64,000 bases of DNA, taken from NCBI GenBank assembly GCA_022494885.1, contig JAGVSM010004546.1, positions 1 through 64,000 of the forward strand. The letters run 5' to 3'. Origin of the DNA: Micrasema longulum. Lineage: Eukaryota; Arthropoda; Insecta; Trichoptera; Brachycentridae. How positions within the stretch are numbered: the stretch's first letter is position 1; each line of letters starts with the position of its first letter. The translations under genes were made by a program, and so were the position numbers. Below the pieces are notes generated by a model, which was not told the DNA's origin, searched no databases, and worked only from the letters and a program-made list of their open reading frames with translations. Below are positions 10,290 through 22,500 of the stretch, piece by piece.

Positions 10290-12660
10290 TTTACTTTCTG
10301 TTGAGTCTGAGTCCGATTCAGTGTCAAATAAGGAATTGGTCATCGAGATTTAGGCAATCATCTCTTTTATCATATTCTTCTTCTACACGGATGGACGTGG
10401 TCACAGTGTTGGGATTTCTGGGACTTCACAATTTTGGGATTTCTGATTTGTCCCTTCCAATATTCTTTTCTGCAACCTTTCTTTTAACCGAGCTCCAAAT
10501 TAGCTCGATTGGGTTCAGGTCACAGTTGTGCTGAGGTAACCGTAAAACTCTATGACCATTTTGAGTAAGAATATTGTTGATTTCATACATTGGAGGCTTT
10601 TAATCATTTCTAAAAAAGCCGGTTTACGAATTGTAGGTAGGTATGATAAATTGTTTTCCAATGGCCAGCCGTGCGATTATTGTATCTTGATGTTTTGAGT
10701 GGGTGCTTTATTTGATTTGATGCTATGGTATGAAGCATTGTCCATAACAATAATTGGTGATTCCGGCAAATTTGGCAAGAGTTTCTTAACTAGCCATTTC
10801 CAGAAATTTTTCTCGTTCATCTCATCGTGGTAATCACCACTTTTTGTGATTGATTTAAAAAACAAGGAAGCATTTTTAACAAAACCTGCATCACTGTCAG
10901 CATTTACAATAATCCACCGCATACCCAATGAAACTTTTTTTTTTAATTCCGGGTGTTTCATTAGATTTCCAACACTTATTCATTCATCAATATGATGAGT
11001 GGATGAATGTCTCATCAAGGTATATGACTGGTCATCTATCATTATTTAATTGGTCATTTTTAATTTGAATAAAAACCGTTCCCTTCATTCTTGGATATCG
11101 TTCCGTTCCATCATAATTGCTCTTTTTTCCAGAAGAGTCAACAACAACAACAACAAACCATCACGCCGTTTCCCCGTAAGGGTAGGCAGAGAGGATAGAA
11201 CGCCACAACACTCTATCTTTGCATACAGATCTCGCTTCCTCTACATTCATACATCTTCTCATGCACGCGCGCCGATTATTCCGACTTTGACATGTCCATC
11301 TTTAAGTATTTGTTGGATTTGGTCATGCCATGTCTTTCTCGGTCTTCCTCTATTTCTGCATCCATCAACATTCGCATTGTAAATATTCTTAGCGTTCTTT
11401 CGCTGTCCATTCGTTCTACATGTCCAACCCAGCGCAGAGCCTCTTTCTTGATTTTGTCGATAATGCTTTTCTCAGCCTTACATAATGTACAGATCTCAAC
11501 ATTTGTGCATCTATCGTACATAGTTTTACCACACATTCGCCTGAGAGATCGCATTTCGACAGCATTCAGCTTACTTTCATCCCTGTTTTTCCAAGTCCAT
11601 ACTTCGCTCCCATACATCAGGGATGGGACCAGGACTCCGTTGTGAACTGCCAATTTTGCCTCTTGTGACAACCATTTATTTGCTAAGGTCGATTTAAGTG
11701 CACCGTTCACTCTGTTCCCGGCACTCACCCTCCTTTCAATATCTTTCTCAGTCATTCCATCCCTAGTGAACATACTTCCCAGATACACAAATTCCTCTAC
11801 TTGTTTTAGTATAACTCCATTCACAGTGATTTCACATTTAGTCATACTTTCATTTCTTTCAAAAACCATCACATTCGATTTATCGACATTCATCAGCAAA
11901 TCGCTTCTCTTGCATACATCGTAGACCTTTGTTACCAAGAATTGCAGTTCCTCTTTGTACAGCATCGTCAGCATACAAAAGACAATTGACTTTTAAATCA
12001 CCCATTTTTGCTCCCATTCTTAAGCCTTTCAGTTCTTTCATGCAGTTATCGATATACACGTTGAACAGCCATGGTGACATAACACATCCAGAAGAATCAT
12101 TCCTAAAGTTTCACAGCTTCCTTAAAAATTAATATCGTTTCTCAGATTAATGAGCAGTTTAGGAATGGTAGGCACTTCCTTTTTTACTACACAAAACTCT
12201 TTGTCTGATGGCACAGTAATCGTTCTCAATTTTGGTAGTGTTTTTTCTCTTTCTCTTCTTTCCAGGAGTTGCTATTTTTGTTGAAGAAGCCTCGGCTTAA
12301 CTTCCTTCGAGAGCAATTCTCTGAACAAACCGTTTAGATACACCTACAAAAAAACATTAGTTCTGTAAAAAAAATTGGATTAATAAATTTATAAAACACA
12401 TTTACACAAATATATTTATTTTATCTTTTATTTACTACACAAAATCTATCTATTAAAAAAATATCTTTGAAAAAGTAGGGTAATTAATCTTAAAGTATGA
12501 CAACACCTACCGATCATAGCAGCAAAGCGAGCATCCAGTTTTTCAAATGGAATTAATTGCCCATTATTTCTTAGTTCCCTTTCAAAAAATGCTTTAACTT
12601 TTAGAAATAGTCTCTCTTTTACCACTTTTTATGACTTTCGGCATGGCTACGGGGTATTAC
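10290..12660 (-). pseudogene. IS630/Tc1-type DDE transposase, split by an RTE LINE
   Basis: On the reverse strand, 10677-10961 gives MRWIIVNADSDAGFVKNASL, SGDYHDEMNEKNFWKWL and LPESPIIVMDNASYHS. Further down comes LPQHNCDLNPIELIWS, so DNASYH and NPIE of a DDE core are visible. An N-terminal part (KKEVPTIPKLLINLR) lies at about 12130-12340. Between them an RTE LINE (11135-12115) has landed. Stops and frameshifts remain on both sides. Confidence 0.75.
11135..12115 (-). mobile_element. RTE-type LINE, 3' half
   Basis: The reverse strand encodes the polymerase thumb: MSPWLFNVYIDNCMKELKG, CLLYADDAV (catalytic YADD), VEEFVYLGSMFTRDG, LMYGSEVW and RWVGHVERM. One frameshift near 11930 separates the YADD part from the rest. 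The element ends in a TTG/AAC trinucleotide tail at about 11140, a common RTE end. It is inserted into a DDE transposase. Confidence 0.85.
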
Positions 12661-13125
12661 TTTGGGGTTTGTTAGTATCAAATAACTTGAAAAAAATTAA
12701 ATACAACAACGATAACAGTAAAGAAGTCCATAGATAAATCTCATCAAAAAATTAGTTCATGTTTATGCCACCGCTAGCTTATACTTGTGACTCTGTATTA
12801 CCTAATTAATATGAATAGGTACTTAAAGAAGTACACAAAATATATGAAGGCACATATTGCAACTAGGGTAAGAATATTAGCATTTTTACATAGGGGGATG
12901 ATTCAGACATATGTTTGGTTAAGATTTGTTGGATGGGGTATTCTTTAATATTTTTACCCCTAGATAATATTAAAATACAGTTGAAGTTTTAAATGAAAGT
13001 TTATTTTTAAAATTATTAACATGATGACAAAAGTTATGTTTATAAATTAGCTTTCTATAAATATTGTTATTTTTTCTAATAAAAATTAACAATAAAGTGT
13101 TCACTTTGTGGTCAAACATTTTACT

Positions 13126-13225
13126 AAATGTTATTAAATATTTGTATAATTAATGTGTCCTGGCGAAGAGACGAGCACGTCTCGAAACCAGTAGATGTTA
13201 ATTATACAAATATTTAATAACATTT
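13126..13225. repeat. perfect 28-bp palindrome with hammerhead-like loop
   Basis: 13126-13153 is the exact reverse complement of 13198-13225. The 44-nt loop holds CCTGGCGAAGAGACGAGCAC followed by GTCTCGAAACCAG. It folds as a GAGACG/CGTCTC stem flanked by CUGGCGA and CGAAAC, close to the hammerhead core CUGANGA...GAAA (A6 changed to G). No reading frame covers it. It lies 215 bp from the 3' end of the coiled-coil gene. Confidence 0.75.
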
Positions 13226-13439
13226 AATAAAGTTTTCTTATAAATATTAGTGAATATGTATTTTTAAAGTGTTTTTTAATAAAATTGAAGACAAGTTTCT
13301 GCTTAGACAGTAATGTTTTAATAATTAAATAATAATGATTACTTAATTTATATTACAGTAAACTAAATTATGAACTAGATATAGCCTCACATACTATTTG
13401 ACATGAAGATGTATTTTCAAATGTAGTTATTGAAGATAA

Positions 13440-13568
13440 TTATTGAGATGGTTTTACTATTGATTCATTATTTATGAAACAAATATCCTTCTTTTCATCT
13501 TCCATATTATTTTTCGACTTCTTGTCAAGATTAGAATATTTCTTCTTTTTCTTTGAAGATTTTGCACC
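13440..13568 (-). CDS. coiled-coil gene last exon
   Basis: Acceptor TTAACTAG, 42 residues and a TAA stop. GAKSSKKKKKYSNLDKKSK is a strongly basic run that could act as a nuclear import signal or bind nucleic acid or microtubules (inference). Ends SIVKPSQ. Confidence 0.75.
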   Translation of the reverse strand, partial: GAKSSKKKKKYSNLDKKSKNNMEDEKKDICFINNESIVKPSQ

Positions 13569-16500
13569 CTAGTTAAAAATAAAATGAATATTAATTTAAA
13601 GTATTTACTTTACTTAAATTTAAATTTTAGAAAATCGGTACAGACCTGCTGCTTAGCTGATGCTTCCGTTGATGTAGTCGGTTTTACACCGTACATCATT
13701 TCATGGTATTGTCGCTTGATGAGATCCGCCTAAGTATATTAAATTTGATCAATAATTTTCATACTTTAAATGTGTAATCATTAACTGATATTTTTAACAG
13801 AATATTATTATGTACTATCAGGCTTTCTACCAAGCATATTATCAGGTAATTACAAAATCAATATCTCATTAAACGTATGACTACCTATTCAATAAATTAA
13901 TAATAGACGCGATATGAATTCTTGGTTCCAAAAAACAATGTGACCAAGAAATTAAGTAAAAATATTAATTCTAAAAGAAAGGAAAGAAAAGAGGAACAAT
14001 ATTATTTGAGGATTGTGGAACTTCTTCTATAGTGTACATAACGTTGTTTTACAGTTGACTCGTGTGAAGCACAGTGCGTTTGAATGTTTAACAACCCTAT
14101 GTTAATGTGTTAGTGCCTGTCTGTGAAGTCCACGAACAAATTTAGTTTGTGTTAGTAGGCACACTTGATTTCACACTTGATTTCAATGATAACTTCTTGT
14201 TACACACACATAAACCAATAGTTATTAAATATTTGAACGGACTGTACTCAAAAAAGAAAAAAGATATCATTTGATAAGCTGTGAAATGTAAACAGATATG
14301 CAGATATTCTACGAGTGTTCAAGCTTACCTCTGTTTATGCAATAAAATACTATTCAACAATTTATTAGCTTAGTGAGCTAGCAAATTTGGAGCTAGATAA
14401 ATTTAGATTTGAATAGAGTATTTTTAGAATGTTTCTTACATTGTAAACAAAACCATCAAAACTGCTGTCACTAAGGAAGGGGTCTACCTCCGAAGGTTTT
14501 TCCCCTTGTAGCAGTTGTTTTTTATTAAATAGTACGATTTTTGGATCAGCTTCAGTCTAAAACAGATAGTTTCCATGTTTATATGAGAATTTCAAAAAAA
14601 TGTTAGTATAATTATCATTTATAATATTAATTTATAAAATGGTGATGGGTTCAGTGAACAATAAATATGTACACAGTAGTAATTTTTCTAGAAATATAAA
14701 ATAGCAAGCTTAAAGCATTAAGTAATAACGTTACCTGCTTGGGAACATCTATAAATACAAATAAGGGAAATATTTCTAGTAGTGGAAAATACATTATTAT
14801 TACATTATGCCCTCCTTTTTGAACAGCCTCCTTTTTCGTGGTGTTCTTCATTGCAGGAATGGTGAATCGTGATGACTTGTTTTCTTTTATAATATCGCTA
14901 CGTACTGAAGTTTTGGCAGTTTTTTTCATTTCTTCAAACTTGTTCAAACTTGTTGTCAATTCATTTTGCAGCGAAACATTTTTGTCTTTCAAACTTTCCT
15001 GTGGTAAAATAAACAATAAAAGTATCCCACAAAATATTGAATTTAAAAATATTAATGCCCTTAAAAAGGTCTAATTAAAGACTTCTTTTACTATGGTTAC
15101 CTATAAATGAATCCGATTTTAAGTGGCGAAAGATAACCAATACATGCATCCTGTGGTATAACGTGGTATGCGGTGGTTTTATCGAAAGAGAAATATGAAT
15201 TAGTATCAGATATAGAAATCTAACAGAACTACAATGGTCACTAGAGTCAAATTGGAAACAAATACAAGCTAAAATCATAATATTATTTTTAAAAGAATAA
15301 AATAATATTTTGAGGATGTCCAAATGCTTGTAGACAGGCTTGATTTACTCCCTAGCAACGAGTAGGGAGAGGGGGGAGGGGGGGGAAACATTTCCCTTCT
15401 CAAAACTGTTTTCTGTTGCAACAAATTTAGATTAAAGTCATATTCCCCAAACAATATTGTGATTCAAAACATCAACTTACAAATTGGTCGATTTTATTCT
15501 TGAGCAAAGTTTTAACGGTAAAAAACTCCTCTTCAATGAGCTGAAAAAGAAAATCCTTTTAAATACCTTTGTTTTCGATGAGAAATAATGTTTGATTGCC
15601 AAAACACAGCAAACTCTTTAAAAACGTGATTTATATCATATATCAGACTATTAAGCGTTTGGCCTAGTTCAGACGTAAATGGCGGAAAAAGAGCGATTTG
15701 CGATCACCATTTCTGAACTAGGCCTAACGCTTAGTTGCCTGATATATGATATAAATCACTTCATCGAAGAGTTTGCTGTGTTTTCGCAATCAAACATTAT
15801 CGGTCACAAATCGGCGGTCGCAAATCACTCACTTTCTGTTGTGTCTGAACTAGCCCTTAGTGTTACGTATCAAAAACACATGTCGTGTATTGGAAGTATA
15901 TGAAACATATATTTACAATGCAGAGTAGGTATAGAAAATAGATCAATAACGTCACATATCCCAACCTCATGAGACATTAAGCCATTTTTTGCTAAATGGG
16001 GGATACATAATACAATTAAAAGTGGAAACATTTTTTGAAATATTAAGATTGTATATTATTACTTTAATATGGATAAATAATTTAAGCTGCAACTGTCCCA
16101 CCAGAGCACACTCTATAACTATTAAAAATATTTGACTTGGAATAGATGAGAACTAAAAAAAAAAAATTGAGACATCTGAGCAAAGACAAAAATGAGTTAT
16201 ATGTAGTCCTCCTTAGAATTAGTTGTACTAGTGAGGATTCTCAAATCAATGTTTTAGACAAAAAAAAATTCATATAGTATAGTAAAAAAAATAAATAATA
16301 AAGGACATTTTCACGAAACGGGATAAAGCATATGCATACACATACACATATGACCATAGGAGACATTTAAATGCAGTTGGTTAGACGGCCAACTGAGAAA
16401 CTTGCGTCGCGAGTTCGATTCCCGGCAGTTGCACAAAAAATCCAAGAAAGATCATTTTCTCAATTGGTCAGGGAGTTGTGGTGTATTTTCAAAAACTCCT

Positions 16501-19500
16501 TCCATATCCCCTCTTTCCCACCTGCTGACAAGCCTCTAAAATAGAGGCTAAGCAGATTCTCCTTTAAACAAAAAACCTAAATTGATGAAATAATAATTCC
16601 ATGTCATTCTTAGAACACAAGCAGGATTATTTTTATGTGACCTTTTTTAACATTTAAAATAAAAAATATTCTTCAATTCAAGATGATATATTTCCCCCTC
16701 CAGCTATCATAACTAATGATAATGTGTACGTGATGTGAATTAATATACATAGTTTAGCAATTTATCTATGTATCTTTCTATATCAATCAAGTCTATGCGG
16801 TCTGTAGCTGCAAGACGTGTTGGGATATCTATTTACTCTACAGCGCCCTTAAGGTGATTTTCACAAAAATGGCGTTAAGTATATAATAAGCATTTGTTTT
16901 GTTTCAGCTCAACACACGGCAGAATGGCACATGTTGTTGAAATATATTTCAAAGCAGGTTTCTTTTGATGAGCGATCTGGGAAGTATAGCCGCGGTCTCA
17001 ATTTGGAACTAACACTGTATTCCTTCAATGTCATGCAGGGAAACGAGGATAATGTGAATGTACTGACCATGTAGAATTGATCACAAATTGCCCATACTGC
17101 TGTGAGGGATACAATGAAAACTTTTAATGTTTATGTTTTGTTATTTTTGTGGCCAATTGCAATTTTATGTAATATTAAATTATTGCTAAATCGTTTTTTT
17201 TTTTAATTGGCAGTGAACAGTTTCGGCAAAGGGGTAGTCGCTTTCATTGTTAAACAAAATAGGCATTTTCAAAAGAGAAACAAAATGCATAAAAAAAAAA
17301 AATGTTTTACTTACTCGGTTCTGTTGTTCACTGATCTTTTCCTTCTCTAGTTGCATAGCCTTGAAGGCATCAGCCTCGTTTCTCATCTGTTCGGTAATCT
17401 TCTCCTGTCTCGCCCGGAGGTCAGTACTGGTCTTCAGTTGGGACATGAGAGAAGTCAAAGTGTTACTCAAAGAAGTTGCATTACTTTCTAAGGACTTCTT
17501 TTCTTCCTCTAAATGGGACACACTTTTTGTTTCGAGATTCCTACAAAATAAATCGGTAAAAAAATACTTGAGGCCGTCGGTAATCGAAATTCTTCCAAAA
17601 GACCTTTTACATATTTTTGAAAGTCGTAGTAAATTACTTTAATTTTGGCCTTGACACTTTCTTTTAATTATTAATGTAACAAGTTGAAAAATTAGAAACT
17701 AGATGTGGTAGAGTGGAATTTGAATCTCGAACCTCCTGATCCGGAGTTTACGACACTTCCACAGACCACAACTCATCTAAAAAAAATACGTACAATTGTT
17801 CTCTAGCTGATGTCAACTGTTCCTGAACTATATTCAGCTGTTCCCGTAAAGCGAGTAAATTATTTTTATTATCTTGTTTTTGATTTGCCAACTCTGATGT
17901 TAAGTTAGTTATCTGATGATTCAATTCCTCATTATTAATTTTAATGGATTTCAGCTCTATAAGAGTTTCTTGGTGATTCTGCAAAATAAAACAGTATTTT
18001 TTTGGTTGAATTATAGTTACGTCTAGGTAACACATTATTTGGTAGATAAAATTTATTTTATTACCATTGAAATTTCATCAATCTTCTTAGTTTCCAGTTC
18101 CAATGCCATCTTGTATTTGTATTCTAGTTCCTGAGTATAATTATAATAGCGTGTAAATAAATTCATTATAAACACATTAAAACCACATAAACCCCTAAAG
18201 GGCTTTTAAAAGGAATGGCACACAGACAAAATGTATAAAGTAAGAAATAAAATATAGCATTTGGTACACTCAAATACATATTACTAAATATGAGGATGTA
18301 AATACATTTATTGCAACATAAATTGGTCAAGTAAATTTAACCATTTAGAAAATGCCTACTTACAGTGCACTTATTTTGGGGAATATTTTTACCGAGTTGT
18401 AAATAACTCAATATTATAAAATGAGAATCAGGTTGTGGTAGAGCAGGGTTCGAGTTTTGGACCTCAGTTACATAAGTCTGCGACACTACCTACCGGACCA
18501 CGATCCGGTACATACATTTTGGTGGTAGTTAAACCTTTGAATTTTTATATTATTTATGGATAAAAGAGGAAAGTTGTGTCAATTAAGAGCAATTAAAAAT
18601 GTAAAAATGTAAAACCATGAATCTTCCTTACCCTTCTTTTATGGATAATATTATTGGGACATGAATGATTGTAGTATATCTTGATCATTTTTTTGCTAAG
18701 GCAAGATAATAATACTCGTGCATTTCATAATTACAGTCCAAAATCAACATGAATTATAATAATAAAACATGTTTCGTATCAATAATGTCGGGAATCGAGT
18801 GGTATAGTCAAATGCACCAACCACAAGGCAATCAACGGTTGGTCTGAAGGGCGGCTTTAGAGATAAATAAATGAATATAACAATATGTGCACCACCTACA
18901 TTTGCCCTTCAGTCGGTAGCCCGGCTCTTTGAATTTACAGGGACCCATCATGATACATCTACCGGGTCGCAGTGACGTCAGGAGCTCGTTTGGCACCGAC
19001 CCCCATTTACAGTGAGAATAAGTAACACCTTTGTGAAATTTCCCGTTTTGAATATATGTATGTATGCATGGCAGGGCAGGTACCACTTACCGTCTTTTCC
19101 AAGGCTTCTTGTCGGCATAAAGTCTCTAAACTCTGTAACTGTTGTGCAGTTTTTTCAATTCTTTTCTCCGCGACATCTTTATTCTTTTCTATTTCTTGAT
19201 TGATATTCTTCAATTCATTAAACTGGATATTTATAGTTTCGATTTGTTTATTCTTTAAAACGGATCTAAAATAAAAGATAATTAGTTAATCAATTTAATA
19301 AATCTATAAATCTGTGGCATTTACTTCCTTTAATATAAAGTTTTGGGTGCTATCTTAGAATAAACTTGAAATGCATAAACTTCAGAATAAAATACGTGGA
19401 GCAGTACAAGTCATGTTGTGATTCTTCTCATATTTGGTTTTTCCATGTTGTTAAAAGCAATTTTTACACAAGTTACTTATACTTATTTACCTAATAGTAT

Positions 19501-22500
19501 CTTCGAATAATACGATCTCAATCAATTTAATTACTGAAACAAATAAATGTTTATCTCTTCATCCAACCTTCCGTAGACCTTTTGGAGTGGATCTGCATAC
19601 TTAACTTATTTTCTCAATTATAGTGACATGTACCTCTTTACCTAAATGCCACAGAAATTATACATTCAAAAAATATTAATGAACACAAATAATATAAGGT
19701 TTAATTGAAACTCCCAAAATAACCATTTAAAAAATCAGTAATTTAATTTAGTAAAAAATCATTCCTAAATAATAAGGAAACAGTCGGCTATCACCAACTG
19801 TTACATGCTAGAAAATTTGACCCTTCGAGCGTCATGTTATCGGCCCTACGGGTCTAAGTTTATCGGCCCTGCGGGCCTCAGTTGGTTAGAATTTTAGGCA
19901 CATATGTCGCCCTCTGGGCCTTACAATATATTTTTTGCTCTTTGGATCCCAATCTAAATCTAATAAAGAATCTGTCATTCAAAATAATGCTTCCAAAACC
20001 ACACAAACTTTACAGATATATTAAATATCTACCCAAAAAGTTCGTATAGTAAGCTATTAAAATTTAATGGTGAAGAATCTGTAATTTCAAATAATAGCAG
20101 CCAGCTGTCGCCGACTGTTACATGCTCCTGTTCAGGACAAAAAAGTTATAACAGAACAACTTACATGACATTTCAGATAAAGAAAACTATTATTTACTTA
20201 CTCTGAATCATTTATTTTCAAAGCGGAAGTTAAATCTGAAATTTGATTAATGGATTTTTCTCTGTATGCTGAAAAATCTACTGTTAGATTTTTAAGTTCC
20301 TCATTAACCTGAAATTAAAAAAAAAAAACAACTTAATTCCTTCCAATTGAATAATTTTTAAAACAGTATTTCTATTGGCAGTTATAAATCGGGGGTTAAG
20401 GGTCATAAGGGCGAAACTACAAAAACACAGTTTTGAGATAAATGATAAAACAGTTTTCAAAAAATAATACTGTCTTTTAAGGGTAACAAATAAAGAAAAT
20501 AAAAATACAGTTAATAGAGCATAAAATGTTTTAGAGACAAAAATATGAAACTACGCTTTCGTCTATATGACCCTAACTTGCGCTTACATTAGTAAATTAA
20601 CAAAATCATGTAAAAGGTGTTTTATTCTTCTGACTTTAAACAAAACGCTTCATTTGTAGTTTCACACAAATTTATCTAGGTAACTACTTATCGGATGAGT
20701 TTCATCTTTTTGTCACTAACAGGATATTTTGTTTGGATATCAGATTAGTACTTAACACAAAACAGCATTTTTTATAGTTTCGCCCTTATGACCCTAAGCC
20801 CCCGAAATATGCTATTAAAAATTATAACTTTTCAAAAAAAGACACACTTTGAGCACGGAGTTTCTGGATTTGCTTTCCGGAGAGATCGCAATAACAGTTT
20901 CTTTTTAAGCCTGTGCTTAAAAAGAAAATTCACTACTATAATTGGTCCTTTCGACCTGTTGCAGTAAAAAAAAAAATAATGCCATATTTATAAACCTGGT
21001 ATAAGTAAAAGTTTATAATTTTATTAACATTTTCATGTCAAAGTCTTTATAGACAAGTTTTAAGACAGACAAATAATTGAACTACAAAGAGATTTTATTT
21101 AGATGGGCGAATATTTCTAGTGAGATGAAGAAACTTTTTGAGAAGGTAATATGGATATGCAGGTATTTGAAAGGCTCATGACAAATTATCATCATTTTCC
21201 AATTTGCATCCGGTGGTGCAAAATGCACATCGTTGCAGCATACATTGATCCTTTTTGTAACGTGGAAGGTACGATGATAATCAGTTTTAAGCTTCAGACA
21301 GTAAAATGTTACAGCGTAGAGCCACCTTCAAAACAAATATTTCATGTTGACCCGGGACCTCAAATGTGGCAGGCAAACCTCTACACTCCGAGGCGGACTT
21401 ATCCCAGGTGTCGGTACTAGGTTGCCTACAAATGCCTTTACTTCTATATTAATTACGCGAATCATATTCCCTTCTCAAACAGGTTCGCCTTGCTGTTGAT
21501 AAATCGCTCGAGTTTCTACCCACCTGACTGAGTTGTGACTTGATTAGATTGTTTTCATCAGCGACACTATCATTATGTCCCTTTAGAAGGGTGTTTAAGC
21601 TATTAGCTTGGTCAATCTGTATCCGTAGCTGGTCTGTCAACTCCTTGCTTTGTTCCATTTCCCTTTTCCGGTTATTCTCCATTTCCTTCCTTAGGAATAC
21701 TTCAGCATCATCTTTGCACACATACAAAATATAACTATTGTAAATTTTATACATCAACATATTAAACTCTTAAAAGACTGTGCTAAAAAAATCCTCTGGA
21801 AGTGGTGCTGTAACGCCGAGATGAGATATTTGAAGACATGAATGGATGAAGATTTTATGTCAAAAGGTAACAGAAACCCAATTTTAAAAGCGAATAAAGG
21901 TTTTATTTTATAAACTTAACCCCAAATATCTATGCTATTTGTTTTTGTCACATAACACCTTTATCCACTCATGCCTTCATTTCTTCTTAGAATATAAATG
22001 TTAAAAGTATTTTTTTTTAATAAGTATTCATGGTATGTTTCCAAATAATTTTAAATGTTTCCCTCGGCACGGGAAACCTCAGTTAGTGAACATTAATTTT
22101 AATTTTAAAAATAAATAAACAAATCTTTAATTAACTTTACCAATGAGGAAGTTCAGTGGATTTAAAAAATATATATATTTGTTAATAGACTATTAAACTA
22201 AGCCAAAAAATTATATATCGTATTTTCAGTGCTACAATTTTTTAAAGTTTTGTATTTCTGAAATAACTCCGCGTGTGAAGTCAGAGGTTCTCTTCCGCTT
22301 ATTTTCGATCAGTTCTGCCCATTCATAGCAAGCAAACCGGAAATCTTCCATAACTCTCTCATCATTGGTTGATTTATATGAACCAGTGACGTCGTTGAAA
22401 ATAGTTCGTTTTTATCAAAATGTTTTTTTTTGTACATTTTCAGGAAACTTTGCCATATAATTGAATGCTTCATTCTTTACCGCGCACAAGAAAGCATTTA

